NCBI GenBank assembly: GCA_963669155.1
Contig: OZ022597.1
Span: 1,531,638 to 1,595,637 of the forward strand
DNA from: Arbacia lixula
Lineage: Eukaryota > Echinodermata > Echinoidea > Arbacioida > Arbaciidae
Length of the DNA stretch: 64,000 bases
Direction: 5' to 3'
Shown: piece after piece, positions 57,331 through 64,000 of the stretch
How positions within the stretch are numbered: the stretch's first letter is position 1
Layout of the letters: every line of letters starts with the position of its first letter
Position numbers and translations under genes: made by a program
Notes under the pieces: model-generated
Seen by the model: only the letters and a program-made list of their open reading frames with translations
Databases searched by the model: none
What the model was told of the DNA's origin: nothing

Positions 57331-57986
57331 CTGAAACAGATAAAAGAAAAGGAAAAAAAATGAGAATAAATTATTAATGGAGAAGGTTAACTGCATATAC
57401 ATGTACATCATGCAACTAAATTACATCTCAAAGTTTTGAGTCTTTAAAAGTTATGCAATGTTTTTAAGTGCCACATACAGGGCTATGGATTAAATGAAAC
57501 TGTTTTCCTGCGTCCTCATTCATAAATTCTGTCAACTTAGCTTAGCAGGTGATAACGACATAACGAAAATGAACATTAATTCTTAAAATGTTATAATACA
57601 TATAAATGAACAAGAGGATGAATGACCTAGATCGAGAAATCAGTCTCATGTTGGGTCTGCTGAGATTGCATTCGGGGGTATGTCTTAAAATGTATTTTTG
57701 ATTAAAATTTAAAACAATGCTTCGAAATAAAGCGATTCCCGTCCGACAGCGACCGAACATTAAAATGCACATATGGGACACAGAAATAGAAAGTCAAAAT
57801 GAAAGTGAAACAAAATTTGATGGCTCGGATTTAAACACTAATTGACGATCTTCTTATCATGTTAAGCCTTTGAATTGCATCCCAAAATATTTCGAATATG
57901 ATAGTTTCTCAACTTGTTTTTTCAAATTGGTACAATAAATGATTGACCTAGAAAATGCGAAATTCTTACCACTTCTTGTCACTTAC
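57331..57986. other. probable 5' UTR intron of BCL2L13
   Basis: AT-rich with no coding character. A minus-strand frame at 57542-57781 has no domain. Confidence 0.4.
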
Positions 57987-58020
57987 AGGCGTCGCGATGG
58001 TCGCGATACAATACTGTGCA
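57987..58020 (-). promoter_or_regulatory. candidate non-coding first exon / promoter of BCL2L13
   Basis: On the minus strand, TCGCGACCATCGCGACGCCT runs into GTAAGTGAC, a strong donor at 57986, within a short CpG-rich island. It would splice to the acceptor at 57331. The 5' end and transcription start are not visible. A poly-A run lies just upstream. Confidence 0.35.
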
Positions 58021-58720
58021 AAAAAAAAAAAAGGCAGCGACTAAAAAGCTGGGTTCATGATGTCCGAAGGGGCAAACAAAAAAGAAAATAAATCATGTTC
58101 TCTGGAAGAGGAGAAAGGTGATTGTTGGACTACCGAAAGACATAAAAAAAAAATGGAATGAAACAACTGTATTTTTCCAGTAGATCCGGTAATAAACGGT
58201 AATAAACGGTAATGGATAACAATTCAGATTTAATATCTTGTTATTGCCCTGTAGATCACATGCCGGGACGTTTTGTTCAGGTCTTATTATTCGAAATACA
58301 CATTTGGTCAATTTACGCACGGAATTCGCAGGACATGGATGCTCGGCAAATAATCTTTACTTTAAAAAATTGACTTGTGTAATATGTTTATACATTTGAA
58401 TAGATAACTGGCGTTTTATTCAAAAAAAAATGCCACCTAATTGAGTCCAGACAGCAATAATTACAACAAAAGTATCATCTTTAATTGGACTAACCAATAT
58501 TTTTTAAGTAAGTTTCCGTAGTACTAAATACAGGCCTATATGAAAGTAAGAGTATAATATGAGGAAAACAATAGGATCGAGTACGATAGGAAAGGATAAA
58601 ATAGGATAGGATGAGGATAGGATAAGGTTTATAAGTTCGCATGTAGCCTATCCAAGTATGATTAGTCATGTGTAATATCATCCTTCCAATTGATTTTTTT
58701 TTTGCCCATTTTGGTTTGAT
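58021..58720. other. non-coding stretch, nothing recognised
   Basis: A TAGGATA/GATAGGA-rich segment at about 58555-58625 and T runs near 58695 and 58723, where TTTTTTTTGCCCATTTTGG is duplicated side by side. No gene. Confidence 0.5.
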
Positions 58721-58900
58721 TTTTTTTTTTGCCCATTTTGGCCATATGGGCACCAGACAGGGTGTACGATGCAAAATATAGATGGGTCAAATGTGGGCCG
58801 AGATGCCCCTCATATGGGCAGCCCATATGGGGCCCATATCCAGGCCCAGATCAACCCATATCTAGCCCATATGGGGCCCAAGATATTTTGCTATCTGGGA
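58721..58900. repeat. cluster of CCCATATGGG-type palindromic words
   Basis: GCCCATATGGGGCCC-like words occur at least three times, with related forms CATATGGGCAC, GGCCATATGGG, AACCCATATC and AGCCCATATGG. This is an irregular array of self-complementary units able to form several competing hairpins. Confidence 0.75.
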
Positions 58901-59667
58901 AGCCTCCGAAACAACAAAGTGCGGCAATTTGTTCTCAAAAAATTGGCGAAGCATGCAGTACGTCACACTAAGAACCTATGTGTTTTCTTTTTCATTGAGC
59001 ACAGCAAAATCAACCCACAGCATTCCACAAATAAGACAGGGCTGTACCCCCAAAGCAACCTCAAACGGTATTATATATACACAAAAAGTTATACAAAAAG
59101 GTACAATTTAGGGTACAAATGTGCCTTCCAAAATTGAACGAAGTTATAATTGAAGATGTTTATGCTACCCGAGGTACCGCAGCACCGTGTGGTTTTATGA
59201 AATTGTTACAGACAGGCTGAAATAACTTTGTGGAAAGACAGAAAGTTAAAAAAAAAAAATGCACATTTGAATTATTTGGCTGTGTTATTCGTGGCTACAC
59301 ATGTGTCGAAGAAGAGCGACCATATACTAAACTGTACTAAAACGCCGATAGAAAAGGTGACAGAAATAGAAAGAGGGAGGAAAAAAAAGAGAATAAGAAA
59401 GAGAAAGAAAGAGAGGAAAAAAGGAAAGACAAAACAAACATAAAGGAAATAGAAGAACGAAAGGTTAAAAGAAAAAGGAAGAGACAAATAGAGAAATGGA
59501 GAAAGAGGACTCATGATTCAGAACCAAAAAGGAAAGAAAAGGCCGGGAAAGAGAAAGTCTAACGGAAACATGATATTTTAATGTGATAATGAATATTTCA
59601 ATACGTGTGTCTCATACATTGGACATTTTAGTTATAAACTTGTTTGTTTTTTCCCCTATCTAGCAGC
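58901..59667. other. non-coding stretch with a purine-rich tract
   Basis: A GAAA/AGAGG-rich tract at 59355-59560. The short frames here are compositional or lack domains. Confidence 0.5.
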
Positions 59668-59762
59668 ACTGCCTCACATCAATTGGTAATTTTCCCCGAA
59701 ACACCCCCCTCTTTCCCGCCCCCCCCCCCCCCCCCCCCTTGAAAAAAGTTGGTGACGGCACT
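59668..59762. repeat. dispersed repeat shared with 46926-47008, with poly-C
   Basis: GCACTGCCTCACATCAATTGG at the left and TTGGTGACGGCACTGTCATC at the right around a C run at about 59719-59738. Confidence 0.55.
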
Positions 59763-60344
59763 GTCATCGAGCATAGATTGCAATCACAAAATGTTGTACA
59801 GTTTCTTTGACTTATAATCAATCACCTTAAAATATATGTATGCGGTTCGATTAGGATTGTGTCGATCGAGGCTGTTACAACTATTGTTTGACACTTTAAT
59901 GAATTAACTATGAGTTATGTGAGGTGAAAGCTGAAAATTTGCTCATCACTCTAGTCTTCATGTTTTAGTTTGATAATACCCGGACTCATATTGAAGACTC
60001 ATAGCCTATACGTACGGCATTCACAGGATTTATCGAAAATGGACATAATTTTTTTAACATGTTAGGCCCTAAGTACTATCGTCGTGACACTCACATTAAT
60101 GAGCTATGTAAAGTGGAAGATTTATAGAGTTGCTCTTCACTCTAAGTCGTATGATGGATTTTTTTTTTTTTTATTGTGTCTTACTGGTTTCAAAATGAAA
60201 TCACTCTAGGCAATATCATATCACGCACGGAATTCACAGAAAATTATCATAATTCTATGTACAGTTGGAAGAAAATTCACATTTCTATCCCATAAGTGCG
60301 CTCCGCATTGCTTTGAGAGTGAAGAGATTTCACACAATCCCGAC
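59763..60344. other. non-coding stretch, nothing recognised
   Basis: A related pair of segments (about 59910-60015 and 60090-60240) share ATGAGTTATGTGAGGTGAAAG / ATGAGCTATGTAAAGTGGAAG and CACTCTA words, a diverged tandem duplication. No gene. Confidence 0.45.
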
Positions 60345-60487
60345 AGAGGAGCACCTCGCACATGACGTCACAAAATTTAAATTTCAAAATCTAATAACTT
60401 TCTTTTCCTTTGACCACTAATATGTTTCTTAAAATGTTTATGTTTTTATTGAAACAAAAATAATGTCAGTGTGAACTATTCCTTTAA
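60345..60487. mobile_element. PAL-B half-copy
   Basis: GAGGAGCACCTCGCACATGA, CGTCACAAAATTTAAATTTC, AACTTTCTTTTCCTTTGACC and GTTTTTATTGAAACAAAAAT match the right arm of PAL-B. It ends GAACTATTCCTTTAA. Confidence 0.75.
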
Positions 60488-60720
60488 CTGGCCTTATAGC
60501 ATATTAATATTTAAGTGTTTTTTTTCTTCTTTTTGGATGCGTGTGTGATAATGTTTTCATGTTATTGGCTTGTATGAAGAAACAATAAATTTCATTTGGG
60601 AAGGAGGGATAGATCTAATGATAATGCCCAAGTAACCATTTTTTTTTTCAGAACAGCTTTCCTCTGACTTGTTCTTATCGAGGATACCATAATTAAAATT
60701 TGTTATGCTGCCTATTTCAG

Positions 60721-60854
60721 GCGTGGGCGATAAAACTGTACAGCTCGGGCACGAATGTGCATAAACAATACGAAGATACGCTAGTATACGTACCGCATGC
60801 AGCGCAGGCTGGAGTTCTCCATCTTCTTCATCAGATCGGCCTCCTCATTTACAG
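60721..60854. other. exon-like island, strand uncertain
   Basis: On the plus strand it is bounded by an acceptor (TGCTGCCTATTTCAG) and a donor (TTTACAG then GTATTT), and could be a 5' UTR exon of the gene starting at 62099. On the minus strand part of it reads EADLMKKMENSSLRCMR up to a donor-like GCATGCGGTACGT (exon edge 60794), which has real protein character but a poor acceptor. No family recognised. One of the two is probably real. Confidence 0.3.
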
Positions 60855-60954
60855 GTATTTAATAAAAGGGAGAACTTGTTTTTGCATGAAAGGAAGCAGC
60901 TTTCGATACCGAGGTGATTTCAGTGCTATTGTTTCTATTTTCCCTTAGTTACAT

Positions 60955-61515
60955 GATCAGGAAACCGGAATTAGAGTCTTCCAAAATGGTGTAGATACAG
61001 TTAGACCGAAAAATCATTAGGGTCTATTCCTGTCTAAGTTAGTAAGATACAGTCTGCATTCTGTGCTCATGTCCATGGTTACTGCGACCAGCCCGCTGGG
61101 CTGGGACATGTGTGAGCAGTCCCGGGGCTATTAATGTCATGACAGTTTTAGCCTCTGACTGTACTCTAGTGTAGCTGGATGGGTGCGTTTCTCAAAACAA
61201 AAATGGGGGGGGGGGGGGGGGGAGCATTCTCGCCGCACTTACGATTTGAGACGAAAACAATTATGTACTTCGATTTACTCTCTAAATCACACTTAAACTA
61301 GAGTCTACTTTAAAGTTTTATATTTTCAATATTTCAAAGTTTTCAAAATATTACAGACTGGAGACATATTGAGTAAACACAAATTTTCAGTGCAAAACTG
61401 ATATAAAGAAAATTCTAATGAAATTAGAAAGTGATCTGTTGATTACGACAGACCACCTACAGAAATGAGCAAACACTAGTGAGTTTTGAATAGTACAAAG
61501 TGTTAAAACGTAGGC
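60955..61515. other. non-coding stretch with a small palindrome and a G run
   Basis: GCTCATGTCC...CCAGCCCGCTGGGCTGGGACATG forms nested hairpins at about 61065-61115. A G run lies at 61206-61221. Nothing else recognised. Confidence 0.5.
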
Positions 61516-61516
61516 A

Positions 61517-61966
61517 TGATTCGACAAACCTTTTGATTTACGGAATGCTGGAATGATCATTAGTTTGCAATGTTTTTTTCAGAGTTCACGAAACAGGAAA
61601 GCAATTAGAGTTTTTCTTTCTTGACCCGTGAACCAGAAATAGCTTGCGTGGTTAAGTTGCTGCCCGGTAAGCAGTAGATTGCAGGTTTAAATCCCGTCTG
61701 GTTCCAAGATTTTTGTCTGACTTGTTTTTCGTTCATTTACAGGATGGAGCACGCTATCCTTATTACTGGGTGTATGCCGAAAATTTCTTTGTAAATTGAA
61801 ATTACCCCAGAAAGCCCTTTCACTAAAATCTAATTAGGGTTTTGTTGATTAAAATGTTGGCAATGCCTTCACAAGCCTTCTGATCTACGGAATGCTGGAA
61901 TGATCATTACGTTTGCAACATTTCTTTCAGTGTTCAACAGGAAAGCAATTAGAGTTTCATTGATTC
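61517..61966. repeat. direct duplication of about 100 bp flanking a SINE
   Basis: The segment ATTTACGGAATGCTGGAATGATCATTAG... through GGAAAGCAATTAGAGTTT (about 61517-61612) recurs at about 61858-61962 (ATCTACGGAATGCTGG ...). Between the two lies the tRNA-headed SINE. Confidence 0.75.
61630..61850 (+). mobile_element. tRNA-derived SINE candidate
   Basis: TAGCTTGCGTGGTTAAGTTG followed by GCAGGTTTAAATCCCGTCTGG gives box A- and box B-like words at tRNA spacing (61640-61705). The body then carries GAGCACGCTATCCTTATTAC and AGAAAGCCCTTTCACTAAAA, shared with 36345-36430. A pol III-type SINE fits. No 3' tail repeat is obvious. Confidence 0.55.
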
Positions 61967-61987
61967 CCCCCCCCCCCCCCCCCCCCT
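61967..61987. repeat. poly-C tract
   Basis: About 20 C immediately after the duplication, about 110 bp 5' of the start codon at 62099. Confidence 0.95.
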
Positions 61988-62098
61988 GTTCCCTTGGTCT
62001 CATTTGCAGTTACTGACTGTGACTCTGAGAGTCCACCACACGGTGTGCCATTTTCTGCTAGGACTGGGCTGGGCGCAGCCCTTGACCACTGACCAGTC

Positions 62099-62300
62099 AT
62101 GTTGCTGAGGAACCTGCGGCGGACCGTCTTTGTGCTTGGGGCCCTGGTGGTCCTAGGCTTCTGTCTGCTGTTCCTCTCTGGGACGCGGACTGGGCTGTCG
62201 GATCGCAACCTCCTGGAAAGCGCGCAGATCGACCGCATCAATCGCTTCAAGCAGCGCATGCATCACCCTCTAGGGAACAATGGGCATGTGCCTAACAATG
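62099..62300 (+). CDS. type II membrane protein, exon 1
   Basis: 202 bp. ATG at 62099 in GTCATG context, donor at 62301. High GC and good codon character compared with both flanks. The minus-strand frame across it is a shadow. Confidence 0.72.
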
Positions 62301-63914
62301 GTAGGTCCTGCAGCGCCCTAAATCTTTAAATATTTCAGACATACCACCTTCAGTGAAAAGGTCGGGGTTTTATACTTCAATAGCAAGCGATTCTTCTAAT
62401 TTGTAAAATTTCTTCAACAGATTTTAAAGCTTAACTTGATAAAAGTGGTTTAAGGTTAGGATCTGGGCCCTGTTGCCTAGAACGTACCATTGCTAGTAAC
62501 TTTGCTATCATTGGCAACTTCTAGGAAACCATGGATTTGATTGGTTGTTGAGTGGTGTTACCATGGTACTTACCATTGATGATTAATCTTAAGTTTTATG
62601 CAACAGTTCCCTGGACTAAAATGGGGATAGAGTTTAGAAACGTAGGTAAATTTGTGATTGTAGGGTAAAAAGTGCAACTCTCAGCTTCAACCCCAGTTTC
62701 AATGGTATTACAATATGCAGGTACATACTCGACTCGATCGTTTGCATGTCTGACGAAGGAAAAAATCCTCAAAAAGAGATTTAGCCATTCACCCTTTTTC
62801 CGTTCTGGTATTGGCATGACCAGTAGCACTTAATTGCTTCAACCATCTTGGTACCATGCCTTACACAGCACATTGAGCTACCACACATTCTATGGTCCAA
62901 TGGGATTTGGGAGGGTAAATAGAGCAACAGGTTGTGCAGATTCAATTATTTATTTAGCTCTGCTCATCTAGTTGGCAACTGGGTATGCCATCTGTCCAGC
63001 TTTGAACAATGCAGATCCTTTTGCAACTTCCTGGTTCTTTTGCAAGTTCCGGTTTCAAAGAAATCATGGGGAGAATGGGCCTTTGCACATGCAGGGCCAA
63101 CCCTATGGAATTTTCTTCCACAGAGTTTGAAAACCCTGACGTCAGTGACCACCTTCAAGGGCAACCTAAAGACATACCCATCTAATGGTGCTTTTTGACA
63201 TACAAGTTCATACCTGTATTGTATTTTTTTTCTCTCTCTCTTTAATTTGCTCTGAAGCGCCTTGAGCATCTGATTAAGATGGAAAGTGTGCTTTATAAAT
63301 TTTATGTATTATTTTTATTATCCACTTGCTATTGAATTTACACCTGCTCTTGCTCTTATATTTGAATAATGGAGATGTTGATGCTGGGAGTGTAGTTTTT
63401 GCATGTGTGGTAATTTCTCTTATGTCTAATGCGTACTCGCATCCCATATCCTTGAATTTCCATGTTACTCTTTGATAAGGAGGAGTGTCTAGTTTGATTT
63501 TACCTTCAGTGCTCTCTAAGGTTCAGTTTAACCCTATCATTACCAGGCCCTGAAAACCACATTGGTTTACTACACATATTTGTGCCAAGGGTAATGCAAG
63601 AGTTATAAGGTTGTGTACTTTGCATAACCTGAAGACTCCTTTAATCATTTATATGTAATACCAAGCTATTATGAAATATAAACACTGTAATAGTATTAAA
63701 CACATATGCAAATGCTTAAGCGAGTTTACGGTAAACAGTACACTTAATGATTTGTGCACACATTGTTCTACTGTACTAGAGTCTTGCAGTGTGCAGAATG
63801 GTAACATGAACACATCTCTGGGGCCGCCGGTTGCTCTTGACAGGGCCATGATGCAGAAACTATTACACCAGTCTCACCTCCCCAACACCCTACCCTGGCC
63901 AGCTAATGTGGACT
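62099..63914 (+). CDS. type II membrane protein, N-terminal exons (partial gene)
   Basis: Exon 1 (62099-62300) encodes MLLRNLRRTVFVLGALVVL and onward: a short basic N-terminus, a single hydrophobic helix at about residues 9-27, then a luminal stem (RTGLSDRNLLESAQIDRINRF). It ends AACAATG before GTAGGT (phase 1). The best next exon is 63780-63914, from acceptor CTACTGTACTAG to donor GACTGTAAGT, phase 1 to 1, encoding SCSVQNGNMNTSLGPPVALD...LPNTLPWPANVD. Type II topology with a stem region is typical of Golgi glycosyltransferases and sulfotransferases, but the catalytic part lies beyond the window, so the enzyme class is not known. The 5' UTR is GC-richer than its surroundings. Exon 1 is secure, exon 2 less so. 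Confidence 0.6.
62461..62615. mobile_element. small foldback element PAL-E, copy 3
   Basis: CTGGGCCCTGTTGC at the left pairs with GCAACAGTTCCCTGG at the right, with CATTGGCAACTTC and TACTTACCATTGATG inside. In the intron of the type II protein gene. Confidence 0.7.
62990..63320 (+). pseudogene. LINE 3' end (ORF2 tail and 3' UTR)
   Basis: The reading WGEWAFAHAGPTLWNFLPQSLKTLTSVTTFKGNLKTY is the typical C-terminal end (FAxAGPxLWNxLPxxL...F...LKT) of jockey/CR1/L2-type LINE proteins. The 3' part GCGCCTTGAGCATCTGATTA ... TGTGCTTTATAAATTTTATG then TTATTATT is the usual 3' UTR and tail. A 5'-truncated copy inside the intron. Confidence 0.82.
63780..63914 (+). CDS. type II membrane protein, probable exon 2
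   Basis: 135 bp. With the phase of exon 1 the only acceptor giving an open frame is TACTAG at 63779. Other nearby AGs create immediate stops. Donor GTAAGT is strong. Adds 45 residues, including PPVALDRAMMQKLLHQ. Confidence 0.55.
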
Positions 63915-63953
63915 GTAAGTACCCAATCCTATGTGTATTTGTGCATTGTGTGA

Positions 63954-64000
63954 CTTAAAGGGCATATACTGTACTGGGAAAGCAAAAAAACCTTCAAAAG
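63954..64000. mobile_element. foldback MITE PAL-K, copy 3 (cut by window edge)
   Basis: TTAAAGGGCATATACTGTACTGGGAAAGC followed by AAAAAAACCTTCAAAAG is the left end of PAL-K as at 39045. The rest lies outside the window. Confidence 0.8.

Overview
The window is eukaryotic, intron-containing, repeat-rich DNA. The best guess is an echinoderm, probably a sea urchin. The reasons are a secreted C-type-lectin-domain protein with a proline-rich repeat tail laid out like the spicule matrix proteins, very abundant (CT)n/(GA)n and poly-C/poly-G tracts, and many short palindromic (foldback/MITE-like) elements. The species cannot be fixed from sequence alone. An assembly gap of 200 N lies at 31836-32035.

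Three protein-coding loci are supported. (1) At 5036-9975 on the minus strand is a two-exon gene for a 463-residue secreted C-type lectin-like protein with a His-Pro-rich stretch and nine PQFPxQG repeats. (2) At 49887-57319 on the minus strand is a six-coding-exon gene for a 537-residue BCL2L13 (Bcl-rambo) orthologue, with a tail anchor and a candidate LC3-interacting motif. A possible non-coding first exon ends at 57987. (3) From 62099 on the plus strand are the first exon(s) of a type II membrane protein that runs off the right edge. A TATA-box promoter candidate lies at 39561, and an ambiguous exon-like island at 60721-60854.

The left part (1-4900) holds a 590-bp AGT microsatellite, a decayed LINE endonuclease fragment cut by a small element with 9-bp target duplications, and non-coding DNA. 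From 10 to 48 kb there is no convincing gene. That stretch is made of microsatellites, three decayed LINE pieces (with those in the introns, five in the whole window), two tRNA-headed SINE candidates and about ten families of palindromic elements. Several families recur two to four times. From 48.6 to 49.9 kb a 66-bp minisatellite (19 units, with a 340-bp higher-order period) continues directly from the last codons of the BCL2L13 gene. The introns of genes 2 and 3 also carry foldback elements and LINE 3' ends.

The three loci show no common pathway: one is probably biomineralisation or extracellular matrix, one is mitochondrial apoptosis/mitophagy, and one is probably a Golgi membrane protein. 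All splice sites and intron phases were read by eye. Family identities rest on recognised sequence patterns, not on database searches.
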